Source: Betaproteobacteria bacterium
Lineage (GTDB): Bacteria > Pseudomonadota > Gammaproteobacteria > Burkholderiales > Casimicrobiaceae
DNA length: 64,000 bases
Assembly: GCA_016720425.1 (NCBI GenBank)
Contig: JADKKQ010000003.1
Span: 186,001 to 250,000 of the forward strand
Direction: 5' to 3'
The stretch's first letter is position 1. The number at the start of each line of letters is the position of its first letter. Below, piece after piece: positions 1 to 8,276 of the stretch. The notes beneath the pieces are model-generated. The model was not told where the DNA came from, made no database searches, and saw only the letters and a program-made list of their open reading frames with translations. A program made the translations under genes and the position numbers.

Positions 1-2
1 GG

Positions 3-767
3 CTGGCCGCGTTCGATCGCGTGTTCGAGCGCCACGCCGACGGGCTCGCGTTCGTGCCGGCGCAGGACGGCTTCGAGCGGCGGACCGAGGCGCTGGACGA
101 GGTTGCGCGCACGCTGGCGGCCGAGGGCCGGTTGAGTCCCTGGCGCGCCGAGCGCTACGCCGTGGGGCCGGGCTTCGGCGCCAGGCCCTGGTTCCTGCTG
201 GAGCGCGCGGCGGCGCGGTTCTTCGGCATCCGCACCTACGCGGCGCACGTCAACGGCCTCGCCGGCCCCCGCGACGATCCGGGGCTGTGGTTCGCCCGCC
301 GTTCGCCGCAGAAGGCCATCGACCCCGGGCAACTCGACAACCTCGTGGGCGGCGGCATCGCGACCGGGCAGACGGTCGCCGCGACCGTGGTCAAGGAGGC
401 CGCCGAGGAAGCCGGCATTCCCGCCGTGCTGGCCCGGCAGGCCGTGCCGACCGGCGCCGTGCACGTCTTTCGCCAACCCCCCGACGGGATCCAGGACGAG
501 ACCATCTTCGTCCACGATCTCTGGCTGCCGGCGGATTTCACGCCGACGCCCACCGACGGCGAAGTCGTCGCCTTCCGGCCGGTCGATTTCGGCACCGCGG
601 CGCGGCTGATCGCGCAGTCGGAGGGACCCGACCGGGTGACCGCCGACGCGAGCCTGGTCGTGCTCGACTGCCTGCTGCGCCACGGGGCGATTGCGCCCGA
701 CGCGCCCGGCTACCTGCCGCTGGAGGCGCTGCGCCACCCGGCGCCCGACGACGACGCACCGGCCTGA
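3..767 (+). CDS. DUF4743/Nudix hydrolase domain protein (5' end outside window)
   Basis: The reading frame is open to the window edge, so the N-terminus is missing; a GTG at 21 is only an internal candidate start. The visible part has a DUF4743-like N-terminal region (conserved AAHVNG near residue 80) followed by a Nudix fold. The Nudix box lies around residues 115-140 and ends in KEAAEEAGI. Its first Glu is replaced by Gln and the Arg before Glu by Lys, while the metal-binding EE pair is kept. Relatives are annotated as Nudix hydrolases or as the C-terminal half of thiamine-pyrophosphokinase-like proteins and act in the cytoplasm; the substrate cannot be inferred. The gene is convergent with phnW, with only 2 bp between the stop codons. 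Confidence 0.8.
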   Translation: MAAFDRVFERHADGLAFVPAQDGFERRTEALDEVARTLAAEGRLSPWRAERYAVGPGFGARPWFLLERAAARFFGIRTYAAHVNGLAGPRDDPGLWFARRSPQKAIDPGQLDNLVGGGIATGQTVAATVVKEAAEEAGIPAVLARQAVPTGAVHVFRQPPDGIQDETIFVHDLWLPADFTPTPTDGEVVAFRPVDFGTAARLIAQSEGPDRVTADASLVVLDCLLRHGAIAPDAPGYLPLEALRHPAPDDDAPA

Positions 768-769
768 GC

Positions 770-1912
770 TCAGCCCGGCGCGCGGGAGGCCGCGAGCGCC
801 GCCGGACGGATGCCCAGGTCGGCCAGCGTGTCGCGGACCGCGTAGACCGCCTGCCGCATCTCGTCCGGACCGACGGCACCGATGCAGCCGACGCGAAACG
901 TCTCGACCCGCGTGAGCTTGCCCGGGTAGAGCACGAAGCCCCGGTCGCGGACGCCCTCGTAGAAGCGCTTGAAGTTGTAGGCCGGGTCGGAGGGGGCGTG
1001 GAAGGTGACGATGATCGGTGCCTGGATCTCCGGCCGCAGGAACGGGCGCAGGCCGAGCCCGGCCATCCCCTCGACCAGCGTCCGGCAGTTGGCTGCGTAA
1101 CGCGCCCGCCGTGCCGGCGGCCCGCCTTCGGCCGCGAGCTGCTCCAGCGCGGCGGCGAACGCGACGACGACGTGCGTCGGCGGCGTGTAGCGCCACTGCG
1201 TCGTCTTTTCCATGTATTGCCACTGATCGAACAGGTCGAGCGCCAGCGACGTCGAGTTGCCGGCGCAGCCCGCGAGCGCGGCTTCGCGGACGATGACGAA
1301 GCCCATCCCCGGCGGGCCTTCGACGCACTTGCCCGAGGCGGCGATCACGGCGTCGAAGGGCACCGTGCGGGCGTCGATCGGCAGCGCCGCGAACGAGCTC
1401 ATCGCGTCCACGATCAGTCGCCGCCCGTGCCGGGCGACGACGGCCGCGATCTCCGGCAGCGGATTGAGGATCCCGGTCGAGGTCTCGCAGTGGATGAGCC
1501 CGACGTGGGTGATCGACGCGTCGCCGGCCAGCAGGCGCTCGACGTCCGCCGGTGTCGTCGGCACGTCCTCGGCCGTCTCGAACGTGGACACGCGACGGCC
1601 CATCATCGCGGTCAGCTTTGCCATCCGGACGCCGTAGGCGCCGTTGATCAGCACCAGCACGTGCCCGTCGCGGGGGACCAGCGTGTTGATCGCCGCCTCG
1701 ACCGAGAACGTGCCGCTGCCCTGCATCGGCACGACCGTGTGCGTGCCCTCGCCGTGCACCAGCTGGAGCAGCTGCCGGCGAACGACCGCGGTCACCGCGT
1801 TGAAGGCCGCGTCCCAGGATCCCCAGTCGCGCAGCATCGCGACCTTGGTGGCGAGCGACGTCGTCAGCGGACCGGGGGTGAGCAGGATGGGATCGCGGGA
1901 GGGCAGGCTCAT
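770..1912 (-). CDS. phnW: 2-aminoethylphosphonate--pyruvate transaminase
   Basis: This 380-residue class V aminotransferase is predicted to transfer the amino group of AEP to pyruvate, giving phosphonoacetaldehyde and alanine in the cytoplasm. It starts with the family-typical LLTPGPLTTS, contains MQGSGTFSVEA near residue 63, and has the PLP-binding lysine at about K195 in the SGKCVEGPPG context that separates PhnW from general alanine-glyoxylate transaminases. The ATG at 1912 is preceded by AGGAGT six bases upstream. Although the frame stays open far upstream because of high GC, family similarity begins at this Met. It is last in the phnS-phnT-phnU-phnW unit, and its product is the substrate of PhnY encoded across the divergent region. 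Confidence 0.95.
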   Translation of the reverse strand: MSLPSRDPILLTPGPLTTSLATKVAMLRDWGSWDAAFNAVTAVVRRQLLQLVHGEGTHTVVPMQGSGTFSVEAAINTLVPRDGHVLVLINGAYGVRMAKLTAMMGRRVSTFETAEDVPTTPADVERLLAGDASITHVGLIHCETSTGILNPLPEIAAVVARHGRRLIVDAMSSFAALPIDARTVPFDAVIAASGKCVEGPPGMGFVIVREAALAGCAGNSTSLALDLFDQWQYMEKTTQWRYTPPTHVVVAFAAALEQLAAEGGPPARRARYAANCRTLVEGMAGLGLRPFLRPEIQAPIIVTFHAPSDPAYNFKRFYEGVRDRGFVLYPGKLTRVETFRVGCIGAVGPDEMRQAVYAVRDTLADLGIRPAALAASRAPG

Positions 1913-1956
1913 CGGGGACTCCTGTGCAGGCGGCGCGCCGCGGCGGCGCCGGGGTT

Positions 1957-3696
1957 TCAGTTGCCGGGGGCGGGGCGCCGCCAGCCCTGCGTGCGCGTCA
2001 GCAGCACGCGGGTCACCAGCGCGTAGAGCACGCAGACGCTGGCCGAGGCGACGACGATCAGCGTCGCCATCGCCGCCGCCGGGCCGATCTCGCCGGCCTC
2101 GTCGAGGTTGAGGATCGCGACTGCCGCCAGCTGCGTGTCCGGCGAGTAGAGGAACACCACCGCCGAGATCGTGACCATCGCGTTGACGAACAGGTAGCGG
2201 CCGATGTCCAGGATCGCCGGCAGGCAGACCGGCACGGTCACGCGGTGGAAGGTCTTGTAGAACGGCACCTTGAGCGACGCCGACACCGACTCGAATTCGC
2301 CGTCGAGCGACTTCAGCGCGGTCACCGCGGTGAGGTGGCTCGACGTGTAGTAGTGGACGACCGTCGCCAGCACCAGGATCGTCAGCGTGTGGTAGAGGAC
2401 GTTGAACGGATTGTCGGGATGGTTGAAGAACAGGATGTAGCCCAGGCCCAGAACCATGCCGGGCACGCCCATCGGGATCGACGCCAGCAGCCGGATCAGC
2501 GCCCGCGTGCCGGGCATGCCGCGCGTCTTCTCCAGCAGGTAGGCGCAGCCGAAGATGAACATCGTGCCGAGAAGCGCCGTCACGAACGCCATCCGCAGGC
2601 TGTTGAAGAAGGACACGATCACGCCGCCGTCGACCAGCCCGAACGTGTAGTGGCGCAGACTGAACGACTTGTCGTAGGGCCAGAGCTTGATGAACGACGT
2701 GTACACCGCCATGCCGAGCACCGCCAGCAGCAGCAGCGCGACCAGCGTGCAGTAGACGAACATCGCGCCGTCGAACCAAGGCTTGCGCCGGGCGACGTAG
2801 GGGACCGCGCGGGCCGAGAACTGCGCGTGCTGCCGCCCCTGCATCCGCCAGTCGACGACAAAGGCGACCAGCACCGGCAGCAGCAGGATCAGGCTCACCA
2901 CCGCGCCCTTGTTGAAATTCTGCTGGCCGATCACCTGCTTGTAGATGTCGACCGCCAGCACGTTGAAGTTGCCGCCGATCACCTTCGGGATGCCGAAATC
3001 GCTGACCGTGTACGAGAACACGACCATCGCGGCGCTGACCAGCCCGTACTTGGCCCCCGGCAGCGTGATGGTGAAGAACCGGCGCAGCGTGCGCGTGCCG
3101 AGCGACTCGGCGGCCTCGTACAGCCGCCCGTCGGCCAGCAGCAGCGCGGTGAGGATGATCATCAGCGCGTGCGGAAACGTCGCGTAGATCGAGCTGATGA
3201 CGATGCCCAGCGCCCCGTAGACCGGCGTCCCGCCGAGCAGCGGCTTCAGCAGGCCCTGGTTGCCGAACCACTGGATGAACGAGATCGCCGCCAGCAGCGA
3301 CGGCGCCAGGATCGGCGTCAGGCCGACGACGCGGAACACCGCCTTGCCGGGCATCGCGCTGCGCGTCAGCGCGTAGGCGAAGGTGAACGCCAGCGGAATC
3401 GTGATGCCGGTGACCACGAGCGCGACCCCGAGCGTATTGAAGATCGACTGCCGCAGCGCCGGCGTGCCGAGATAGTCGCGAAACTGCAGCAGGCCGACGA
3501 ACGCGCCGTCCTTGTCCTGCACGCTCTTCACCAGGATCATGAACAGCGGCCCGAGCAGGAAGAACGCCAGCGCCGCGCAGCAGGCGACCAGCAGCGCCAG
3601 CGCCAACCGCTCCTGCCAGTGCAGCGCCTGCCGCACCACCCGCCCCGCGGCGACCGGGCCCGGCGCGGATGCCGTCGCTGCGGTCGCCATCGCCAT
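1957..3696 (-). CDS. phnU: 2-aminoethylphosphonate ABC transporter permease (PhnU2-type)
   Basis: This is a 579-residue inner-membrane protein with about twelve hydrophobic segments, built as two fused binding-protein-dependent permease halves. The family resembles ferric iron/putrescine permeases, and this double-length form is typical of the putative AEP importer of beta- and gammaproteobacteria. Residues 1-20 are Ala-rich and cytoplasmic, and the first transmembrane segment covers about residues 32-57. Its ATG directly follows the phnT stop (TGAATG), so translation is probably coupled. With phnT and phnS it would form one importer. Substrate assignment rests on the adjacent phnW/phnY/phnA genes, not on a motif in the permease. 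Confidence 0.9.
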   Translation of the reverse strand: MAMATAATASAPGPVAAGRVVRQALHWQERLALALLVACCAALAFFLLGPLFMILVKSVQDKDGAFVGLLQFRDYLGTPALRQSIFNTLGVALVVTGITIPLAFTFAYALTRSAMPGKAVFRVVGLTPILAPSLLAAISFIQWFGNQGLLKPLLGGTPVYGALGIVISSIYATFPHALMIILTALLLADGRLYEAAESLGTRTLRRFFTITLPGAKYGLVSAAMVVFSYTVSDFGIPKVIGGNFNVLAVDIYKQVIGQQNFNKGAVVSLILLLPVLVAFVVDWRMQGRQHAQFSARAVPYVARRKPWFDGAMFVYCTLVALLLLAVLGMAVYTSFIKLWPYDKSFSLRHYTFGLVDGGVIVSFFNSLRMAFVTALLGTMFIFGCAYLLEKTRGMPGTRALIRLLASIPMGVPGMVLGLGYILFFNHPDNPFNVLYHTLTILVLATVVHYYTSSHLTAVTALKSLDGEFESVSASLKVPFYKTFHRVTVPVCLPAILDIGRYLFVNAMVTISAVVFLYSPDTQLAAVAILNLDEAGEIGPAAAMATLIVVASASVCVLYALVTRVLLTRTQGWRRPAPGN

Positions 3697-4794
3697 TCAG
3701 CCCAGAATGCGCAGCGCCGCCGGTGGCAGCGTGATGGCGATGTGCGCGCCCGGCTCGAGCCCCCCGGCGTCGACGGCGTGCCGGGGCACGTTGGCCGACA
3801 GCGCCGGAAAGTCGGTGCCCTCGGGGGCCAGTCCCAGCACGCAGAACGCGCCGAGGAATTCCACCTTGGCGACCTGCGCGGCGAGCGTGTTGGCAGCGCC
3901 CTGCCCGGTCGCGGGATCGCGGTGAACGACGACGTCCTCCGGGCGCAGGTAGAGCTTGACTGCGCTGCCCTCGATGAGGTCGTTGCGCGCGAGCAGCAGC
4001 GCCCGGCCGCCCACGCGCACGCGGTCGCGACCGGCGGCGACGCCGGGCAGCACGTTGATCTTGCCGATGAAGTCGGCGGCGAACGGCGTCGCCGGCGTCT
4101 CGTAGACGGCACGCGGCGACCCGACCTGCTCGATGCGGCCGGCGTTCATCACCACGATGCGATCCGCCATCGACAGCGCCTCTTCCTGGTCGTGGGTGAC
4201 CAGGATCGTCGTCACGCCCAGGCGTTGCTGCAGCGCACGGATCTCGCCGCGCAGCCGCAGGCGCTCCAGCGCGTCCAGCGCCGACAGCGGCTCGTCGAGC
4301 AGCAGCAGTCCCGGTGCCGACGCCAGCGCGCGGGCGAGCGCGATCCGCTGCTGCTGCCCGCCCGAGAGCTGTCCCGGGTACTTGGCCCCGCTGTCCGGCA
4401 GGCCGACCAGCTTCAGCAGCTCGGCCACGCGGCGCTCGATCTCGCTCCGGCCCTTGCGCCGGTTGACGAGGCCGTAGGCGACGTTGGCGTGGATGGTCAG
4501 GTTCGGAAACAGCGCGTACGACTGGAAGACGATGCCGTAGTCGCGCCTGATCGCCGGCAGCCTGGAGATGTCGCGGCCGTCCTGGACGATCGTCCCCCAA
4601 TCCTGCGCCTCCAGTCCGGCGACGATGCGCAGCAGCGTGGTCTTGCCGCAGCCCGAGGGTCCGAGGAAGGTGACGAGCTCGCCGCGCTCGATCGCGAGGT
4701 CGATGCCGTGCAGCGCCTGGAAGCGGCCGAAGCTCTTGGCGATGCCGGTCAGGCGAAGATACGGCCCCTCGCTCGATCTCGCGTTCTCCGCCAC
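3697..4794 (-). CDS. phnT: 2-aminoethylphosphonate ABC transporter ATP-binding protein
   Basis: This 365-residue ABC ATPase energises phosphonate import at the cytoplasmic face of the membrane. Walker A GPSGCGKT is at residues 45-52, the Q-loop near 91, the signature LSGGQ at 143-147, Walker B LLLLDEP at 163-169, and the switch His lies in LVTHDQEEA. A C-terminal extension from about residue 240 looks like the TOBE/OB regulatory domain of spermidine/iron-type ATPases. It sits upstream of phnU with no intergenic space. A hairpin separates it from phnS, which may reduce its expression relative to the binding protein. Confidence 0.92.
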   Translation of the reverse strand: MAENARSSEGPYLRLTGIAKSFGRFQALHGIDLAIERGELVTFLGPSGCGKTTLLRIVAGLEAQDWGTIVQDGRDISRLPAIRRDYGIVFQSYALFPNLTIHANVAYGLVNRRKGRSEIERRVAELLKLVGLPDSGAKYPGQLSGGQQQRIALARALASAPGLLLLDEPLSALDALERLRLRGEIRALQQRLGVTTILVTHDQEEALSMADRIVVMNAGRIEQVGSPRAVYETPATPFAADFIGKINVLPGVAAGRDRVRVGGRALLLARNDLIEGSAVKLYLRPEDVVVHRDPATGQGAANTLAAQVAKVEFLGAFCVLGLAPEGTDFPALSANVPRHAVDAGGLEPGAHIAITLPPAALRILG

Positions 4795-4850
4795 CCCGCA
4801 CGTCTCCCCGTCACCCTCGCGCGGCGCCGCGCCGGGAAAGGTCAGGCCAA

Positions 4851-4880
4851 GAAAACCCGCGCCCCGCTCGCACGGGGCGC
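4851..4880 (-). terminator. Hairpin with U-tract between phnS and phnT
   Basis: On the minus strand an 8-bp GC stem (arms 4859-4866 and 4873-4880, 6-nt loop) is followed by GGGTTTTCTT just after the phnS stop. It resembles an intrinsic terminator. Partial termination here would give more binding protein than ATPase or permease, a common pattern in ABC operons. The stem is seen directly; its effect on transcription is inferred. Confidence 0.6.
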
Positions 4881-4894
4881 CACGGTCCGCGCCG

Positions 4895-5935
4895 CTACTT
4901 GGGCTCGGCCTTCGCGTTATAGCGCTTGTTCCACTCGGTCAGGATGCGGTCGCGGTTCTTCGCCGACCAGCCGAAGTCGTTCTTGACCAGCCGCTTCTCG
5001 TAGTCGGCCGGCACGTTCGGCAGCGGCTTGGCGATGCCCGGCACGGCGACGATGGCGAAGTTCTTCGCGTACAGCTCCATCGCGTCGCGGGAGGACGCCC
5101 AGTCGGCGAGCTTCTTCGCGGCCTCGAGCTTCTTCGTGCCCTTCATGATCGCCAGTGCCTCGAGATCCCAACCCAGACCCTCGACCGGAAACACCACGTC
5201 GACCGGTGCGCCCGAGGCCTTGGTGGTGTTGGCACGGTACTCGAACGAGATGCCGATCGGGAACTCGCCGGCGCCGGCCTGGCGGCAGGGCTTGGAGCCC
5301 GAATGTGTGTACTGCGCGATGTTCTCGTGCAGCCCGTCCATGTATTTCCAGCCGTCGGCCTCGCCCCACATCTGCAGCCACGCGGTGACGTCGAAGAAGC
5401 CGGTGCCCGACGACGCCGGGTGCGGCATCGTGATCTTCCCCTTGTAGACGGGCTTCTGCAGGTCCTTCCAGCTCCCCGGCTTCGGCAGGCCCTGCTTCTG
5501 CGCCTCGACGGTGTTGAAGCAGATCGCCGCACCCCAGACGTCCATGCCGAACCACGCCGGCGGATTCTTCGCGTCCTTGTACTGCGCGCTGATCGCCCCG
5601 AGGTTCGCCGGCGCGTAGGGCTGCAGCATCCCCTCGAGGTCGAGCAGCACGAGGCTCGACGCCGCCACCCCCATCACCACGTCGGCCTGCGGATTGGCCT
5701 TTTCGGCGAGCAGCTTGGCGGTGACGACGCCGGTGGAGTCGCGCACCCACTTGATCGCGATGTCGGGGTTCGTCTTGTTGAAGCCTTCCTGGTAGGCCTT
5801 CAGCTGATCGGTCTCCAGCGCCGTGTAGACGAGGAGCTCGGTCTTCTGCGCGAATGCCGCACCGCTGGCCAGCAGGCCGGCGGCAGCGACGGCCGACGCC
5901 ACGGAGTGCCACCAGGTACCTCGAAACTGTGTCAT
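4895..5935 (-). CDS. phnS: 2-aminoethylphosphonate ABC transporter substrate-binding protein
   Basis: This is a 346-residue periplasmic binding protein of the iron(III)/AEP type. Residues 1-29 form a signal peptide (positive start, hydrophobic core, cleavage after AFA). The mature chain starts TELLVYTALETDQLKAY, typical of this type II binding-protein family. The ATG at 5935 is chosen over the longer open frame because the signal peptide begins here and GAGG lies about nine bases upstream. It is the first gene of the minus-strand import/transaminase unit and faces the divergent regulator gene, so both could be controlled from 5936-6210. Ligand specificity for AEP is inferred from context. Confidence 0.9.
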   Translation of the reverse strand: MTQFRGTWWHSVASAVAAAGLLASGAAFAQKTELLVYTALETDQLKAYQEGFNKTNPDIAIKWVRDSTGVVTAKLLAEKANPQADVVMGVAASSLVLLDLEGMLQPYAPANLGAISAQYKDAKNPPAWFGMDVWGAAICFNTVEAQKQGLPKPGSWKDLQKPVYKGKITMPHPASSGTGFFDVTAWLQMWGEADGWKYMDGLHENIAQYTHSGSKPCRQAGAGEFPIGISFEYRANTTKASGAPVDVVFPVEGLGWDLEALAIMKGTKKLEAAKKLADWASSRDAMELYAKNFAIVAVPGIAKPLPNVPADYEKRLVKNDFGWSAKNRDRILTEWNKRYNAKAEPK

Positions 5936-6131
5936 GTGCGCGATCCTCGGGGTTGGGGATGAAGGGCGGGGAAGGTCCGGCGGCTGCGGTCGCGGAAGGC
6001 GCAGGCGGCGAGCCGGCAATCCGCAGCGCGGGCCATCGTACGCCCGCCCGCGGCCGCCGGCAACGTCGCCGGCCGCCGGCATGCTCCGCCGGGAGGATGA
6101 CCGGCCGATGACGCCGCCGGCGGCTCTGCCG

Positions 6132-6164
6132 ATTGTTGACAATCTACACCTTGCGGCGTCCAAT
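6132..6164 (+). promoter_or_regulatory. Promoter with overlapping GntR-type operator for the phosphonate regulator
   Basis: ATTGTTGACAAT (6132-6143) is an inverted repeat containing TTGTTGACAA, which fits the TNGTNNACNA pattern known for FadR/FCD-subfamily GntR proteins. It overlaps a consensus -35 TTGACA (6136-6141), which is 17 bp from TCCAAT (6159-6164), a 4/6 match to the -10. Binding would block the regulator promoter, suggesting autoregulation. The rest of the 275-bp divergent region (5936-6210) has no other clear element. Confidence 0.6.
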
Positions 6165-6210
6165 GCATAATCGCTTCCCGCCGGCCGCACCGGCCGTGCC
6201 GCCCGCAACG

Positions 6211-7032
6211 ATGCTGAAGACGCCCACTCCGAACCGCGCCCGGGCCCGTCATCGCCCCCCGCCGCAGACCGCCCCGGCCGCCGGCGCGGCGCCTGCGATC
6301 CGCGGCACCGTGCTGCAACGCAACGAGCCGGCGCCGGGCACGATCGCGGTGCTGCAGGCGAATTCGCTGCCCATGCTGGTGCAGCAGGAGATCGAGCGGA
6401 TGATCCTCGCCGGCGAACTGCCCGCGGGCAGCAAGCTCAACGAGGCCCCGCTCGCGCGATCGCTCGGCGTGTCGCGCGGACCGGTGCGCGAAGCCTTCCG
6501 CGCGCTGGAGGAATCCGGCCTCGTCCGGCTCACGAAGAATCGCGGCGTGTTCGTGCGCCAGCTCGCCGTCGAGGAGGCCGACGCGATCTACGAGCTGCGC
6601 GCCGTGCTCGACGAGTTCGTCGGCCGCCGGCTGGCGAAGCGGCTCGACCCCGACGCGCTGCGCGAGCTGCGCGGCCGGGTCGAGAGGATGGAGAAGGCGG
6701 CTGCCCGCAACGACGTCGACGACTACCACGCCGCCAATCTGGATTTCCACGACCGCCTGGTCGAGCTGGCCGGCAACGCCAAGCTGCTCGAGGTCTACCG
6801 CCGGCTGGTCAACGAGCTGCAGCTGTGCCGGCACGCCGCGCTGGCGCAGGGCGGCGTGCTGCCGGTGTCCACGCGCGAGCACCGCGACATCGTCGACCGG
6901 ATCGCCGCGGGCAAGCCCGCCGCCGCCGGCCGCGCGCTGTTCGACCACGTGATGGGCAGTCGCGAGCGCATGCACCGCTCGCTCGCCCTGCCCGCCGCGC
7001 CACCGGAACGTCCCGCGAGGAAGAAGCCTTGA
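6211..7032 (+). CDS. phnR: GntR/FCD-family transcriptional regulator of phosphonate utilisation
   Basis: This is a 273-residue FadR-subfamily GntR repressor. A winged helix-turn-helix occupies about residues 55-118 (LARSLGVSRGPVREAFRALEESGLV) and an all-helical FCD ligand-binding domain about 125-250. In-frame ATGs also exist at 6163 and a TTG at 6133, but both fall inside the predicted promoter, so the ATG at 6211 is preferred. The first 30-40 residues are Pro/Ala-rich and not conserved. The gene lies between the import/transaminase unit and phnA-phnY, and overlaps phnA by four bases. It probably responds to AEP or a pathway intermediate; the ligand is not known from sequence. Confidence 0.85.
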   Translation: MLKTPTPNRARARHRPPPQTAPAAGAAPAIRGTVLQRNEPAPGTIAVLQANSLPMLVQQEIERMILAGELPAGSKLNEAPLARSLGVSRGPVREAFRALEESGLVRLTKNRGVFVRQLAVEEADAIYELRAVLDEFVGRRLAKRLDPDALRELRGRVERMEKAAARNDVDDYHAANLDFHDRLVELAGNAKLLEVYRRLVNELQLCRHAALAQGGVLPVSTREHRDIVDRIAAGKPAAAGRALFDHVMGSRERMHRSLALPAAPPERPARKKP

Positions 7033-8261
7033 ATCCCGATCTCGTCCTCACCGTCAACGGCCGCCGCTACCGGGCGCCGCGGCAACCGCTGGTCGTCGTC
7101 TGCGTCGACGGCTGCGAACCCGAGTACGTCAACCAGGCGATCGCCGCCGGACGGACCCCGTTCCTCGCGTCGATGCGCGAGCGGGGCCTGTGCCTCACCG
7201 CCGACTGCGTCGTGCCCTCGTTCACCAACCCCAACAACCTGTCCATCGTCACCGGCGTCCCGCCCGCGGTGCACGGCATCTGCGGCAACTACTTCTGGGA
7301 CCCGGACGCGGGCGCGGAGGTGATGATGGACGACCCCAGGTACCTGCGCGCCGGCACGCTGCTCGCCGCGTTCGCCGACGCGGGTGCGAAGGTCGCCGTG
7401 GTCACCGCCAAGGACAAGCTGCGCCTGCTCCTCGGCCACCGGCTCTCCGGCATCTGCTTCTCGTCGGAAACGGCCGATCGGGTGACGCGGGCCGCCAACG
7501 GCGTCGAGGGCATCCTCGCGCGCGTCGGCCTGCCGCTGCCGTCGGTCTACAGCGCCGCGCTGTCGGAGTTCACCTTCGCGGCCGGCGTCGAGCTGCTCGC
7601 GCACGAGCGGCCGGACATCCTGTACCTGTCGACCACCGATTACGTCCAGCACAAGGCGGCACCGGGGATCACGGCGGCCAACGACTTCTACGGGATGATG
7701 GACGGCTACCTGCAGCGCCTGGACGCGCTGGGCGCCGCCATCGTCGTCACCGCCGACCACGGCATGAACGCCAAGACCGACGCGTTCGGGCGTCCCAACG
7801 TCCTCTACCTGCAGGACGCGCTCGACGCCGCCTTCGGCCGCGGGACCACGCGCGTGATCCTCCCCATCACCGACCCCTACGTCGTCCACCACGGCGCCCT
7901 GGGCTCGTTCGCCACCGTCTACACCGCCGATCCCGCCGCGTCGCCCGCCGTGGCCAGCCACGTCGCCACGCTGCCCGGCGTCCTGTCGGTGCTCACCCGC
8001 GAAGAAGCCGCGCGGCGGTTCGAGCTGCCGCCCGACCGCATCGGCGACCTCGTGGTCGTCGCCGAGCGGCTCAGCGTCATCGGCACCAGCGCCTCGCGCC
8101 ACGACCTCTCCGGCCTCACGGTTCCGCTGCGCTCGCACGGCGGCGTGTCCGAGCAGCAGGTGCCGCTGATCGCCAACCGGGTGCCGCCCGCACCGCTGCC
8201 GGCCGGGCGTCGCTGGCGCAACTTCGACGCCTTCGACCTCGCCCTCAACCACCTGCAGTGA
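7029..8261 (+). CDS. phnA: Phosphonoacetate hydrolase
   Basis: This is a 410-residue alkaline-phosphatase-superfamily zinc enzyme that cleaves the C-P bond of phosphonoacetate to acetate and phosphate. The expected metal and catalytic residues are present: D27 in VCVDGCEPEY, nucleophile T66 in PSFTNPNN, D204 and H208 in TTDYVQHK, D243/H244 in TADHGMN, and H370 in SHGGVSEQ. The start is a TTG at 7029 that overlaps the regulator stop (TTGA) and has GAGGAAG upstream. The longer open frame begins inside the regulator and has no family similarity. The gene is co-directional with phnY 15 bp downstream and is the final step of the pathway. Confidence 0.95.
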   Translation: MNPDLVLTVNGRRYRAPRQPLVVVCVDGCEPEYVNQAIAAGRTPFLASMRERGLCLTADCVVPSFTNPNNLSIVTGVPPAVHGICGNYFWDPDAGAEVMMDDPRYLRAGTLLAAFADAGAKVAVVTAKDKLRLLLGHRLSGICFSSETADRVTRAANGVEGILARVGLPLPSVYSAALSEFTFAAGVELLAHERPDILYLSTTDYVQHKAAPGITAANDFYGMMDGYLQRLDALGAAIVVTADHGMNAKTDAFGRPNVLYLQDALDAAFGRGTTRVILPITDPYVVHHGALGSFATVYTADPAASPAVASHVATLPGVLSVLTREEAARRFELPPDRIGDLVVVAERLSVIGTSASRHDLSGLTVPLRSHGGVSEQQVPLIANRVPPAPLPAGRRWRNFDAFDLALNHLQ

Positions 8262-8276
8262 CCGGAGCCGACGCCC

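Noticed and set aside
770..4801. A 1343-residue open frame on the minus strand spanning phnW, phnU and phnT
   Set aside because: Only its last 380 residues (PhnW) resemble a protein; the rest is Arg/Ala/Gly-rich out-of-frame translation of the transporter genes, kept open by high GC.
1924..4986. A 1020-residue plus-strand frame antisense to the transporter genes
   Set aside because: His/Arg/Gln-rich composition is typical of the complement of GC-rich coding DNA; the minus-strand genes explain the region fully.
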